A stretch of 64,000 nt of DNA. Origin: Gari tellinella (Eukaryota; Mollusca; Bivalvia; Cardiida; Psammobiidae). Under the pieces are notes generated by a model. The model did not search any database, was not told where the DNA came from, and saw only the letters and a program-made list of their open reading frames with translations. The DNA is taken from positions 88,036,198-88,100,197 of the forward strand of contig OV277859.1 in NCBI GenBank assembly GCA_922989275.2. The letters are read 5' to 3'. Made by a program: the position numbers and the translations under genes. Shown here in pieces: positions 42,305 to 53,160 of the stretch (position 1 is its first letter; every line of letters begins with the position of its first letter).

Positions 42305-42731
42305 CAGCGTGTACCTATCTGCACCCTACTCGTACCTACCTTTACACTACCCTATCCCGTCTACTATATACTGTTACACGACTCTCTACTCGTACCTATC
42401 CACTACACCGACTACATGCTATGCAGTCTGCTCTTTTCACTACTCGCGTAGACCGGCATTTGGTATATCTATTAAGCCCAATACTCTGTGCTTACTTATA
42501 TATTGTGGATGAAATATATAACATTCATCTGCAATATAAAATGTAAGTAAGGCGGGTGAATAAATTCTGAAATACATAATTTGCCATTGAAAATTTTGTA
42601 TTTCGTTTCGGCAAGCTTTTCACGACGGCAAATTATGACTCGTTACATGCAAGTGTAGTTACGTTATACATACTGAAACTACTTTTCTTCTGAAACTATG
42701 AAGGAAGAGGGTCATTATATATATTTAGCTT
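42305..42731. other. Pyrimidine/TAC-rich stretch, no gene
   Basis: 42309-42430 has repeated CTACTCGTACCTA-like strings in an unconvincing 67-codon frame. Nothing else recognised. Confidence 0.5.
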
Positions 42732-42936
42732 ATACAGTAGAACCTTTCTTAAACAACTTTCCAACACTGCCCACTCTGGTCGCTTAAGACAGGCGCCACC
42801 CTAATGAGAGAAACACGTAATACAGAAAGCCACTGAAGGGGCTTTCTAAATGACGTGTATCTCACGTCTAACAGCAGCATGGTTTTAAATATACCTCTTA
42901 CATAATAGGTGTTGCGCAAGAGAGGGGCTACTGTGA
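42732..42936. mobile_element. D-like TA-ended MITE variant
   Basis: Left TACAGTAGAACCTTTCTTAA, right TTGCGCAAGAGAGGGGCTAC then TGTGA. Hairpin 42793-42880 (CACGTAATACAGAAAGC ... GCTTTCTAAATGACGTG). Confidence 0.7.
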
Positions 42937-42959
42937 CATTATGTTGTAAATACTGATTT

Positions 42960-43075
42960 AGTACATAGTCCATGTATGATGTTATATGTCAAATTTGTGT
43001 TGATTGTATTGCAATATTATACATATCTCCTATATGGAGGAAATAAAACATTGAATTGAATTGAATTGAATTGAG
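42960..43075 (+). repeat. Non-LTR retrotransposon 3' end with TTGAA tail
   Basis: A stem-loop TCTCCTATATGGAGGA (43026-43041) is followed by AATAAAACA and then TTGAA repeats (43051-43075), the usual form of a non-LTR 3' terminus. The 5' extent is uncertain. It lies 3.5 kb downstream of the RT ORF; whether it belongs to that element is not shown. Confidence 0.65.
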
Positions 43076-43568
43076 TCCTTTTTCAATCAAGAAAGCAACA
43101 CTCAAACTATTATACCAGATTTATATAATTATGTGGTTGGATTAATCAGTTCCTTAAAACGCGAAGTCGATTGTTTTGGAGGACTACATTCGATGAAACG
43201 GGAATGTTAACTTCTAGTGAATAAACATTACATACAGAACACGAAATTAGTAGAATCTACATTCATTCTGTGTTGTATTTAAAGAGAAATACATGTTTTG
43301 TTTCAGAATGGATTTCTTTTCATTCCATACATCTGAAATACTTTGGTTGTTATATCTGCTCTCGGATTTCAAAGGAATTATTCATGACAAGTAGTAATTA
43401 TTTCCAGTACTACGTTTAAATGGTTTAGGTTTCGCTTGTTCTTTGGTTAAACGAACGTTTATCAAATGATAATTGATGATAAAGTACATTTCAAGGGAAC
43501 GGCAACCATAAACATACAGTTATGACAAGATTCTCTTAGTTAATGGCTACAGGGGAGGGGGTCCTCGT
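43076..43568. other. No recognisable feature
   Basis: Nothing recognised. Confidence 0.5.
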
Positions 43569-43820
43569 TAACAGTGGAAAACACGCAATCTATTCCCGTT
43601 TTAAAGCAAACGAAACGCAAAACCATTGCATTAAAATGGAGAAAATGACAGGTTATTGACAATCCTTATTATTAATTTTAATCTGAGTGGCAAACAGTTT
43701 TGACCCTGATCAGACGCCGGGTTACCCGGCGTCTGATCTGGCTCCAAACTGTTTGCAATGGGAATAATAGGTTTAACGTAAACGCGTTTATTGGGAAAGA
43801 ATAACGTTTTCTCAACTGTA
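43569..43820. mobile_element. B-type TA-ended MITE
   Basis: TAACAGTGGAAAACACGCAA to ATAACGTTTTCTCAACTGTA. Hairpin 43690-43756 (AGACGCCGGGTTACCCGGCGTCT). Confidence 0.88.
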
Positions 43821-43880
43821 TGTTGTTATTACTTGTGGTCCGAGCTCATTCCTTTGTATATTCCGAGAGAAACAAAAGGC

Positions 43881-43921
43881 ATCTATTTAATCCTATTTAA
43901 TCCTATCTAATCCTATTTAGT
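43881..43921. repeat. Short 10-bp tandem repeat
   Basis: About four units of TCCTATTTAA with minor changes, adjoining the C-type copy. Confidence 0.8.
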
Positions 43922-44125
43922 CTTTTTCTAGTTTTAAAGACATGATTGTGTCCACGTATTAAAGCAGGTTGAAGGTAAAGAAGGATGCATATTTAGGCGC
44001 TCTGCTGTACTTTCAATCTTCTTTTAACCACCATCTTCTAAGATATAGAAACAATTATTATCATACACATTCATGACTGTATAAAGTGGAACTATTTTCT
44101 TCAATAAAAGGATAGATTGTATGTG
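43922..44125. mobile_element. C-type MITE, decayed ends
   Basis: Hairpin 43953-44029 (ATTAAAGCAGGTTGAAGGTA ... GTACTTTCAATCTTCTTTTA) and C right flank ACTGTATAAAGTGGAACTAT, TTTTCTTCAATAAAAGGAT. No clear TTAA ends. Confidence 0.6.
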
Positions 44126-44157
44126 AGACATATTCCATACCTTATGCTACATTTAGC

Positions 44158-44446
44158 TACTTTGTTCCCTCTCTACAACGACACCCAATGGGAGACACAT
44201 AGTATGTGTGTTGTTCGGAGGATGTCGTTATAGAGAGGGAAAATTAAGACTTGGCTCGTCATTATATCTATTCTATCAAAATGTCCACTTATATGTAACT
44301 TTGAGAAAAAACAACAAACAGCAATTGTAAGCATACGATGTTGCAGCAGTAAAAGCGTTTGACATACTAAGTAACTGCGACAAGAGTCATTGTAAGGAGA
44401 GAGTGAGTCGTTGCTAGGAGGGCCGTTGTAGGGAGGGAACACTGTA
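44158..44446. mobile_element. E-type MITE without hairpin
   Basis: Left TGTTCCCTCTCTACAACGAC, right TAGGGAGGGAACACTGTA, inner pair CTACAACGACACCC/GATGTCGTTATAG. AAGACTTGG joins directly to CTCGTCATTATATC; the ~67-bp hairpin present at 34.1 kb is absent. Confidence 0.8.
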
Positions 44447-45069
44447 GTAATTTTAAACTCTAAACGAGAATCTCTTGAAAAGGAAAATTACACAATTGAT
44501 GATGGTTTACTTTCGGAAGACATAGTCCATACATTATGCTACATTTAGCTATTAGCAATACGACGTTCGTTATCATACAATACACCGTGTGCTGACATAT
44601 TGACACTCTAGTCGCTGCCACTGTTAATACGGAGTGTCGTTAATGCCACAACTATCGTCAATGAGTTCAGACGTGTTATGACTGATGTCGAGACGTCCTG
44701 GCTTGCTCGGCATAAGTTACGTCAGACAAATCCAGGAAGTTTGAATGCCATACCCAACATGATTGATAACACTTCCCAGAATAGTAACAGAATAAACAGT
44801 TCGCATTGTATACGTCAATTTTCATCATACATCTTCGAAATATGAAAATCTGCCAATTTTGGTTGCTGCTATCAAAAGAACACGTTTCATTTCAGTACTC
44901 TATGGGCTCTTGTTCCATCTACACTTAACATGATAGAAATTGTGACAATTTAGTCCTGTTCAGGTATATTATTATCTGATTTACACTAAATGTCTGTACT
45001 AATGTATTTATTCATATCTACAAATTGCACTAAGGCGGCGAACTCGTAAGAATCTTTGAAACTATTAAG
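44447..45069. other. No recognisable feature
   Basis: Nothing recognised. Confidence 0.5.
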
Positions 45070-45106
45070 AATCAGATGAGACAACACGTTACGCAGTGTC
45101 TCATCA
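45070..45106. repeat. Partial clan-1 hairpin
   Basis: AATCAGATGAGACAACACG and GCAGTGTCTCATCAG form a short hairpin with the mirrored GAG/CTC change. Confidence 0.5.
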
Positions 45107-45112
45107 GTTTCC

Positions 45113-45523
45113 AAATAGAGGATCTTGTATGAGTGCTCATTATTGATCATTTTTAATAAACGAGTTGACTGAAATAATATGACGCGAGCCTTGGCGAGCG
45201 TCATATTCATTTTAGTCAACGAGTTTATTCAAATGATAAATAGTGAGCACGAATAAGAGATTCTATTTATCACATTATAAATTTAAGCACCTATTAAATT
45301 GATTGAAGCCGTAGTGTGTAGACCATCCGCTATATAGATTTCCGCCAAAACGTTACGTTGTTTGCGTTAACGTCATCGCAAATGACGCCATTTGGTGTCC
45401 CGCTATATATGCAGCGTATGTGGATGAACAGATTGGGCCGGAGCCCAAAAACGATATTCCTCTAGTGAAATACAATAATGGCTTTATGTCACTCCTAGAC
45501 CGCAAGTTATGTGATAAACTGTT
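45113..45523. mobile_element. P-type element with 70-bp-arm hairpin
   Basis: 45113-45268 is a long imperfect hairpin: AAATAGAGGATCTTG...GAGTGCTCA...AACGAGTTGACT...ATATGACGC against GCGTCATATT...AGTCAACGAGTTTATT...GAGCAC...ATTCTATTT, apex GAGCCTTGGCGAG. The following ~250 bp (to about CTCTAGTGAAATAC and TTATGTGATAAACTG) is shared with 59453-59710, so the element extends beyond the hairpin. Class unknown. Confidence 0.7.
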
Positions 45524-46010
45524 TTTCACTCTGATCCTTTTTTGTAAAGAACTTTTTTAATTTCCATATTTTTAGAGCAATAGCAGACGACAATAGATGT
45601 AGACGACAATATTACTTGGCGTGCAAAGAGTTAATATATGTAGTAATTTTGGTTAACGACACTTCGTACCTCGGCGACTTGATCTTGATTAATACTGTTT
45701 GTCATTTTAAAACATTACATAACAAATTAATTCGACCTGTTAAGTTTGGTTACCTAGATTTAGAAAGTTCTTAACAAACGAACTGCAATTGAACTTTTAA
45801 CCAGTATTGTAACCCTCCCTCATATTATTGGAAGTAGAAATATATCTATTTATGTTAATAATAATTTCAATAAAATTAAATTTCCATAAAATTGTATACA
45901 TTTGATTGAAACTCAAATGTTTCATATTATAAATATTTTACGCTATCTCGTTGTAGAATTAAATGTAAAATGCAATAAGTAAAAACAACGTTAACCGATT
46001 GTATTCCCAT
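45524..46010. other. Mostly unrecognised
   Basis: A-type motif AGCAGACGACAATAG near 45585 may be a fragment; otherwise nothing recognised. Confidence 0.4.
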
Positions 46011-46218
46011 TATAGTACAACCTCTCGATTACGACCACAATATTGTGCTAATTATTATATGTTTACTACAGGAGACTGCTTAAAGCAAGGTGAACGTAAA
46101 ACAGAAAGTCCCTAATGGGGCTTTCTGTATAACATCTACCTTGCTTTGAGCCGTAACCTGTCTTTTGTACAATGCATTAGCCTTTTTTTAATGGTCGTAA
46201 TAGCGAGGTTATACTGTA
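46011..46218. mobile_element. D-type TA-ended MITE
   Basis: TATAGTACAACCTCTCGATT to ATAGCGAGGTTATACTGTA. Hairpin 46079-46151 (GCTTAAAGCAAGGTGAACGT ... ACCTTGCTTTGAGC; apex AGTCCCTAATGGGGCT). Confidence 0.88.
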
Positions 46219-46712
46219 TTTAATTCATTTATTATTAACATCGTGCAATTAATTCCATATCAATGTTTTTCTTGATGTAAACGAAACAATGCATTTATCA
46301 TTCAGTTAAGAAGAACAATAAATTCTGCTGAAGTACCGAACTGGTTTTTTAGCGACAGTAATCTTGCAAAATAGTAACTTTATGTATAGAAAAATATCTT
46401 TATTCCAATGTGGTCCTCTTCATGTCTATGTACATGTAGCAGGTAGACATAATCCCGCCGAGCATGATTCAACTTGCTTTTACATACGGCTCGAACCCAG
46501 AACAAACAGTTTGAAAGGTTTAAAGCTATTTCTATATAGAGAGGTAAACTAAATACACATTTGCAAACCACGCGTGTAAAACAGACGATATTTTAAAAGA
46601 ATAAAGGATTAATTACACCTTGACGAAGGCACCAGATGCACACTGTAAGGATTTAATTAACTTCTCTACTTAAACTAACTTTTTTCAAGCTACTCGCGAA
46701 TTTGTGACAACT

Positions 46713-46763
46713 GTTGCAATAATTTTTGGATCCAGATGAGACAGCGAACAAACTATTTGACAT
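46713..46763. repeat. Degraded clan-1 hairpin
   Basis: TTTTTGGATCCAGATGAGAC and AACAAACTATTTGACAT; right inner arm deleted. Confidence 0.45.
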
Positions 46764-46981
46764 GAAACTTTATAAATGGAAACTCTTAAAATATTTGCAG
46801 ACGCCACATTTTGCAGAGAACATGCGCAGTGCTCGTTAAAGACGAAGAACTACGATGCATCTGTTAGTATAAATCACATTAACCATTTACCCTTTATCTG
46901 TATAAATGTTTAGCAAATTCATCGATTGAGTTTTATACGTCAATTTAGTATTTTTTCTATTACTAAGAAACCTCAAAATGA

Positions 46982-47045
46982 GTGCTAAACAGTTTGGAGT
47001 CTGATTAGATGCCAGGTTATTTGATCTGGATATGAATCGGTTGAC
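46982..47045. repeat. Degraded clan-1 hairpin
   Basis: TAAACAGTTTGGAGTCTGAT ... TTTGATCTGGATATGAATC; apex decayed. Confidence 0.5.
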
Positions 47046-47224
47046 TATATCACCAACAACAAGGTAAGCAAGAATATGGTTATTAATGTTTGTATTAGCT
47101 CCATCAAAGTTACTGCATCTCTAAATCTTCCTGTGAATGAAAAACAACAAGATTGCAAGTATAAACACCTGCACCAGATTATAAAACACAACTACATGTG
47201 TAATACAAAATATATTAACTGTTT

Positions 47225-47245
47225 GCATGCCATACTATGGCATGC
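47225..47245. repeat. 21-bp perfect palindrome
   Basis: GCATGCCATA-C-TATGGCATGC. Preceded by AACTGTTT; possibly a minimal remnant of a larger hairpin. Confidence 0.7.
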
Positions 47246-47320
47246 TGTATAGTTGCCATCTGCTTATGTAGTCAATGTTAGTTTTAAGGTGCATTGATAG
47301 GAGAAACTCTAACAAAATGT

Positions 47321-47405
47321 GTCAAACAGTTTGGATTATGGCAAGATACCGCGTTGCGCGGCGACTGATCTGGATCAAAACGGTTTGCAGTCGTAACAAA
47401 GTTAA
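47321..47405. mobile_element. A-type hairpin and right end
   Basis: GTCAAACAGTTTGGATTATG ... CTGATCTGGATC, AAAACGGTTTGC with apex GCGTTGCGCGG; TTAA at 47402-47405. Left end not recognised. Confidence 0.55.
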
Positions 47406-47702
47406 CCATTCCAATGTTAAGTAATTTGTATTTAAGTAAAAATAAATACACATTAAACAAGTTATAAAATTATTATCTTATCCAAAATAGTTTGTTTAAA
47501 CACGATGGTTTCGAACAACACAACAAATTGACAGTATTTTGTTGTAACAAATAGATATCAGGTCGCAACAAATGAAGATTAAACAAACAAGAGTGTAACC
47601 AAATCTCGTGATAATACATGTATTCTACCGCACATTGTTGTAACGCACCAGTACATGTACGTTCCAGTAAATGATGTGTAAAAGAACTGTTTCATTGAAA
47701 AC

Positions 47703-47771
47703 ATAAAACAGTGTAGACCAAACCTAGCCGTAATCTCTCAGCCTCGGCATCTGATCTAGGTATACACTTGC
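47703..47771. repeat. Degraded clan-1 hairpin, H-like
   Basis: AAAACAGTGTAGACC and GGCATCTGATCTAGGTATAC then ACTTGC; apex decayed. Confidence 0.4.
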
Positions 47772-48092
47772 AATAAATATATAATACGTAAAAATATATG
47801 GAGCATACTGATGAGCGCCAAACAGTGTAGAACGAAAGCAACCGCCGCACCAAGTAGTATACAACGATTGCAATGTAATAAGTCTGTTTTTCTCTTGCCG
47901 TGGCTCACATTTATTATATGTTATACATGTACAAGGGAAGCAATTTTATTATTATTTTCCTCTGAACCCGTGTGTATTCATGAATGTCTTGCAAAGTCAA
48001 AAAAACATCGACACATTAAAAACAAAGTCATTTTCTACATTTCCATTCATTACTTTCCCGTTGTGTTTTAACGAGAACGTCGCAGATCTACC

Positions 48093-48343
48093 TTAACCCT
48101 TTCCTCCCTAAAACTTTCAATGGACAATTCCAGTTTCCATTTTAGTCTAGTCCATTTCTGACTTTTAAGGGTTGTTTTTGTCACTGTTTGGCATTATGAC
48201 AAACAGTGAAGACCCTGATCAGAGGGCTCCTTTCGGAGCCCTCTGATCAGGGTCTTCACTGTTTGCACAGGACAAGTGTACTATTCACATGTACACTGTT
48301 TGAAAAGGACGCCTAAATGCGGGACTAGGGCTCAAAGGGTTAA
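48093..48343. mobile_element. F-type TTAA-ended MITE, complete
   Basis: TTAACCCTTTCCTCCC to GGGCTCAAAGGGTTAA, 251 bp, TTAA both sides. Hairpin 48198-48266 contains perfect 31-bp arms with a 4-nt TTTC loop (CAAACAGTGAAGACCC ... GGGTCTTCACTGTTTG). Used as the F reference. Confidence 0.95.
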
Positions 48344-49273
48344 TGTGAAATTGCAAATGTATGCAAACGTATTCTGTTACACAGTAGTGGACTAGTTGTA
48401 CAGGTTAATGGGTTGATACCGTTGTTTTTAACATGTTAGAGAATTATAAAGCATAATTAACACATCACTTTTTAAATACATATATATCCAAATTCAAAAT
48501 GTATAATGAGTGTGCTTTTTAGGATAGTTTCCCACAAAAGTTAAATATGACATCAAGCAGATCTAAACACTTTATCATTTAGCTCAATGCTTACATTACA
48601 TTCCGATACGAAAAGATGCATGCGTAACTGTAGGTCATCAAATATAACGTAATTAATGTTATTTTTGCAAACCACTTGCATCGCTTTGATATATAGAGGG
48701 TTTTGAATAAGACTTCTCGTGTATTTTCAGTATTTAATTTGGTTTTATATTTTTCCAGCAACAAGACATCAGATATTCTTTCCTTTCATCTGCGTTGTTA
48801 TAGTGATTTAGGTGTTTGGGTTGTCATGAAATACTTCATGTGTATCTGGTTTGAGTTTTATTCCAAACAGTGCTGATTCTGAAAAGAAGTTGCCTTTTTG
48901 TGGAATTTCATTTGTATCTACATTCTGTTCAAATCCATATTTTAGAATAGCATGTGCTACCTATTGTTGATGGTACGCCGCTTCCTTTTATCTGCATGGT
49001 TCAGAGTGTTTCAACTTTACAATGGCATGAAAGGTTACCGTGTGTATTCATACTGCATTATTGGGTTAATAAGTGCGACATGGTTGAATATTGTACAGTC
49101 TGTATCCCAATTGGAGGCCGAACTACTAAGCTAGCGTCTATCTCACCTGAACATCAAAACTGTTTTGAGAATCCGATTCTGTATTCTGAATGAAAATGTT
49201 AATAAATCAACTCCGGAAAGTGTTGCAGGCAATATATTTGCGTTAAATAATAGTTATATAGCTTGCAAAAAGG
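48344..49273. other. No recognisable feature
   Basis: Short overlapping open frames near 48950-49190 without recognisable protein; a lone clan-1-like arm CCAAACAGTGCTGATTCTGA near 48863. Confidence 0.5.
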
Positions 49274-49492
49274 TTAACACAATCCACCGTAGCGACGAGA
49301 ATACTCGTCGTCAATGGATAGTGCACATGTGACGTATACAAGTTTACAAGGGAAACAGTGTAGACACTGGTCCGAATGCTTCTAAAATAGACTGCCCGTT
49401 TTGTCATTTTTGCCATCTATCATATTCAAAAATGGATTAGACGAAACATGAATTTGGAAGTGTCTATTAAGTTTTAGGGGTGAATGATTTAA
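49274..49492. mobile_element. F-type MITE, decayed, first of a tandem pair
   Basis: Starts at TTAA; short palindrome GACGAGAATACTCGTCGTC as in other F right ends; core 49351-49405 decayed (GAAACAGTGTAGACACTGG). Ends TTTTAGGGGTGAATGATTTAA. Confidence 0.65.
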
Positions 49493-49727
49493 ATCATTGA
49501 TCCCTAGTGACGCATATATGCGTCCTTTACCAAATGTGTACCTTCGTCTATTGCAAACAGTGAAGTCCCTGATTAGAGGGCTCCTGCAGGAGCCCTCTAA
49601 TCAGGGACTTTGCCGTTTGTCAATTTGCAATATATCATAATAAAAGAAACCTAATAAGTCTAAAATGGACCAGCCTCTTTTGTAAACTGGATTTGTCCAT
49701 GGGAAGTTTCAGAGGTGAATGAGTTAA
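49489..49727. mobile_element. F-type TTAA-ended MITE, second of pair
   Basis: Starts at the TTAA shared with the previous copy, ends GAGGTGAATGAGTTAA. Carries the palindrome TGACGCATATATGCGTCC near the left end. Hairpin 49553-49621 with mirrored TGATTAG/CTAATCA (CCCTGATTAGAGGGCTCC ... GGAGCCCTCTAATCAGGG). Confidence 0.92.
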
Positions 49728-49946
49728 AACATTTACAGCTGTGATGAAAACATGTTGTGACGTGCTATCGCGAGCTGCTGATATATGTTCATCACACATA
49801 AGCAAATTGGAAGATTCAAATCAAGGCAGCAAGACTTTGATGGATTACCTCAGAATTCTTAGCAACAGCAGAAAAGTCTGGCCAAGAAATATTAAGCTAA
49901 ATCAGTAATCAAAGACATCCTTTGAGTAGCACGAATGCTCATGTAT

Positions 49947-50016
49947 TTGCAAACATCTGGGATCTAAAATGAACGGTAACTCGGCATCTGATTTCGTTCA
50001 AAATTGTTTGACACTG
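49947..50016. repeat. Degraded clan-1 hairpin
   Basis: TTGCAAACATCTGGGATC and GTTCAAAATTGTTTGACACT; apex GAACGGTAACTCGGC decayed. Confidence 0.45.
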
Positions 50017-50093
50017 AAATATATGCCCCTAGTCAAAATGAATATCACAATAAATATAACAATATTCCAGAAAGGGAATTAAAATAGTATTAA

Positions 50094-50188
50094 TATATAA
50101 ACTGCTCTATTCTAATATTTCGACCTCTAAGGGTCTTTTTCAAAAAGGCCCTTAGAGGTCGAAATATTAGAATAATGCAGTTTATATA
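50094..50188. repeat. 95-bp palindrome, 47-bp arms
   Basis: TATATAAACTGCTCTATTCT ... AGAATAATGCAGTTTATATA, inner TAATATTTCGACCTCTAAGG against CCTTAGAGGTCGAAATATTA, TTTTT/AAAAA at a 1-nt apex. Only a few mismatches. The motif AAAAAGGCCCTTAGAGGTCG with AAATATTAG recalls sequences around Penelope-like element ends; that is a resemblance from memory, not a call. Confidence 0.85.
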
Positions 50189-50528
50189 ATAATAAAATGA
50201 ATATCGATAAGAGGATAAAAGTGGATGACAATCTCTTCGCGGACAATAGTCTTGCGATGAAATGTTAAAGTATGAGCAAATTTGATGTAACAATTGTAAA
50301 AGTGTTGCCATAAATACTTTGTACATTACTGTTTGATTTGTTTGGGTACTTCTTTTCAAATTAATAAATTACTGTTTTATTTTGATTGTTTTACCGTGTC
50401 GATATGAATACTTTTCCATTACACTTTAACCACAGCAGGAAAGTAGTATCTAGAATATATCAGTATTTACAAAAATATTCATCATAGTGACAACTTGATC
50501 ACTCCGTATTTCCCAAGGTAAATACTAA

Positions 50529-50895
50529 TACAGTGCCCTCTCTCTAAAACGACAACGGGAGACTCATACTTTATGTGTTGTTCGGATGGAGTCGTTATAG
50601 AGATGAAAACAAAGATTTGTCTTACATTTGCAAACAACTTGGATCCAGATCAGACGCTGCGTAACGCGGCATCTGATCTAGATTCAAGCTGTTTGTCACT
50701 CATAATTATAATTATTCTTTCAAAATATCCACTTATATGAAAATTTGAGAAAAACAGCAGGCGACAATTTTAAGCAAACGATATTGCAGTAGTACAAAAT
50801 TTAGACATTATTGTCCGGTCTAGGGAACTGTGACAATGGTCGTTGTAAGGAGGGAGTCGCTGTTGTGAGGGCCGTTGTAGGGAGGGAGCACTGTA
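50529..50895. mobile_element. E-type TA-ended MITE, complete
   Basis: TACAGTGCCCTCTCTCTAAA to GTAGGGAGGGAGCACTGTA, 367 bp. Hairpin 50630-50697 (CAAACAACTTGGATCCAGAT ... GATCTAGATTCAAGCTGTTT). Confidence 0.9.
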
Positions 50896-51018
50896 CTATG
50901 TTTGAGAATTCCTGTTCTACAGGACCCATCCTATATCATTGTTTCGCCTTTGCAAACTCTCAGAAACATTTAAGGAATCACGATAAGGCAGACATTCCAA
51001 TTAATCTTTCCGAATAAG

Positions 51019-51214
51019 TAGAGTCGAACTTCGGTATATCGAACTAGCTTAAATCGAATTTACCCGTACTTCCACACTTTAATTTCAATATTCTAAATTC
51101 GCTTAAGTTAAAAATGTTTGTATTTCGAATTTAAACGTGGTTTAGCCACGTTTTTACTTTGAATTACGGATATGTCCGAATCCGCCAATTTCGAGATATT
51201 GAAGTTTGACAGTA
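51019..51214. mobile_element. G-type TA-ended MITE
   Basis: Left TAGAGTCGAACTTCGGTATA, right TTCGAGATATTGAAGTTTGA then CAGTA. Central hairpin about 51130-51155 (AAACGTGGTTTAGCCACGTTT), shorter than in the 9.2-kb copy. Confidence 0.8.
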
Positions 51215-51435
51215 AATACAATAGTTTTACTTAGTAGCAACCATCAAATCGGTCAAATATAACATCGTTTAAAACTAAACGAGCGTATATACACATGCAC
51301 CTACAGATTAATATAACAGATTCAATAGTAGAGCAAGATCTAACTCGGATTAACAAAAACACTTTAGATTGAATGATGGTTTAGAAAAAACATTGGCAGT
51401 GGCAAGACGTTAAGGATGTAGGGCATCCTTTGTTC

Positions 51436-51530
51436 TTGTGATGTGTGAAACACAGATGTGCAGATTGCTCCAGTCATTAACCACCTAGTGAGATCCTGGA
51501 GGTGGCACAAGTACAGAGAAACTCATGTTA
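51436..51530 (-). repeat. Coding-like repeat, copy 1
   Basis: Read on the minus strand this encodes CVSHITR after a HI residue pair, with a stop in the preceding part. Shares CTTGTGATGTGTGAAACACA and CCACCT-like blocks with 55693-55815. Gene or transposon source not recognised. Confidence 0.4.
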
Positions 51531-51535
51531 TACCG

Positions 51536-51762
51536 TTAACCCATTTGTGCGCAATGGATTATGCCATGTTTATATATTGGATAAGTCCATTTTTATCTAA
51601 GGGATGCATGATCTAAATTTTCATTTTGTTTTGTTTTATATGGAAATTCATATCAACAAACAGTGTAGACTCTGATCAAACGCCACATAATTCGGCGTCT
51701 GATCAGAGTCGACACTGTTTGCATATGTCGCTTTTATAGGACGATAGGCACAATTGGGTTAC
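51536..51762. mobile_element. H-type TTAA-ended MITE, complete
   Basis: TTAACCCATTTGTGCGC to GGCACAATTGGGTTAC. Hairpin 51656-51722 (GTGTAGACTCTGATCAAACG ... CGTCTGATCAGAGTCGACAC). Used as the H reference. Confidence 0.9.
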
Positions 51763-51773
51763 CTAGTTTTGAA

Positions 51774-51879
51774 GACAAGTGATCTCTTTAAGCAGATTGA
51801 CAATTGTATTGCAGAACGCTCCTTTGGAGTGTCGTAGCTCTCAGTTTATTTTCTGTTCAATGCCTATTTATCACTTGTT
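51774..51879. repeat. Degraded clan-2 hairpin
   Basis: Outer GACAAGTGAT/ATCACTTGTT pair; inner TTTAAGCAGATTGACAATTG and GAACGCTCCTTTGGAGTG recall D. Ends not recognised. Confidence 0.5.
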
Positions 51880-52352
51880 ATACTGTGCTAGGCAATTTAA
51901 ATTGATATTACGTTTATGGCTCTAATGTGATTTCGTCATTGACATTAAGATTTTTATGTTCAAGCGAATTATGGTCTGAAGATTTCTCAAAACATTAACA
52001 TGTAAACTATAAGTTGTTTCTTAAAGAAATGATATATAAAATATCTGTCACCAAAAGGAACTGTTTAGTACTGAATTACAAAATTGCGATTTCTTTGTTC
52101 TACACAAAGCTAACGACCGCTGGACTTTCACCAATGCATGTTCGATTGATTGTTCTTTTAATAGTCGCAGGGTGATTGATTGTACGTTTCAAAACGATCT
52201 GAAGCTTTCTGGTTTTCTGTTCAAATAGCATGTTATTTCGGTGCAAAAAGATGGAAGGTGTGGTTGTCTTGTTTAAAACGTCTTTAACAACACTAATATC
52301 AGGAAAGAAAATCAAACTTCTGTCAATCGGGACAATTCGCCATGTATATTTA

Positions 52353-52633
52353 TACAGTGTTCCCTCTCTACAATGGCCATCCCTACAACGACTCCCCCTT
52401 ACAACAGCCCTTGCCGCAGTTCCTTAAAGAAGTCAAATGTGTAAAACGCTTTTACTGCTGCAATATCGTCTGCTTAAAAGTGTCGCCTTATTTTTATCTC
52501 AAAGTAGGATAACAGGATACATGTTGCAAATGTAAGTCAATTATAAATTCCCCCTCCCTATAACGAATCCCTCCGAACAATTTACACAATTTGTGTCTCC
52601 CATTTAGTGTGGTTGTAAAGAGGGAGTACTGTA
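52353..52633. mobile_element. E-type MITE without hairpin
   Basis: TACAGTGTTCCCTCTCTACA to TGTAAAGAGGGAGTACTGTA. Both E flanks present (TCGTCTGCTTAAAAGTGTCG; CAAATGTAAGTCAATT), but between them only a few bases remain in place of the hairpin. Confidence 0.8.
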
Positions 52634-52678
52634 TATAGCCAGGCGTAGTTGTATTGAGAAATTATAATATATTGCCCC

Positions 52679-52931
52679 TTAACCCTTTCCCTTATAGAAG
52701 CGACTTTTAGCACATTCATTTTATTCATCCGCTGAAGAAAATAGTTCCAAATTATACCGTAATGAATATGTGTCATATTAAATACTTTCCTTATTCTAGC
52801 AGTTAATAGCTTAAAGCAGGCTGAAAGTAAAGCAGAATGCGCCCTAGGGCGCATTCTGCTTTACTTTCAACCTGCTTTAAGTAGTCACATATCTTCAATA
52901 CTAGAAACAATGCTATCAGGTAAAGGGTTAC
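52679..52931. mobile_element. C-type TTAA-ended MITE, complete
   Basis: TTAACCCTTTCCCTTATAGA to AGGTAAAGGGTTAC. Hairpin 52810-52881: 36-bp arms with one mismatch, apex GCGCCCTAGGGCGC with no loop. Confidence 0.95.
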
Positions 52932-53035
52932 ATACGTATAACTACACTTCTAAAATATTGCTCAACTGAAGAATATACATATAAAGATTAAATCTACCAT
53001 AAATTTATGCATTTGTGGATTTCCATCATAAGACT

Positions 53036-53160
53036 TATATTCTATAACATAGAACATGGTAGCTGAACGCTTTAAGGGCGCATTCTGCCTCGGGTTCAAC
53101 TTGCTGTAAGAGGTCGTTTGTACTCAAAACTAGAAAAGGCTATGGTATAAAGATGAAAGG
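53036..53160. mobile_element. C-type fragment
   Basis: CATAGAACATGGTAGCTGAA, right hairpin arm GGGCGCATTCTGCC...TTCAACTTGCTGTAAG (53062-53110) and right flank CTCAAAACTAGAAAAGGCTA. Left arm largely deleted. Confidence 0.6.

Noticed and set aside
48952..49193. Two overlapping 60-79-codon frames
   Set aside because: No recognisable domain, and the two frames give unrelated peptides.
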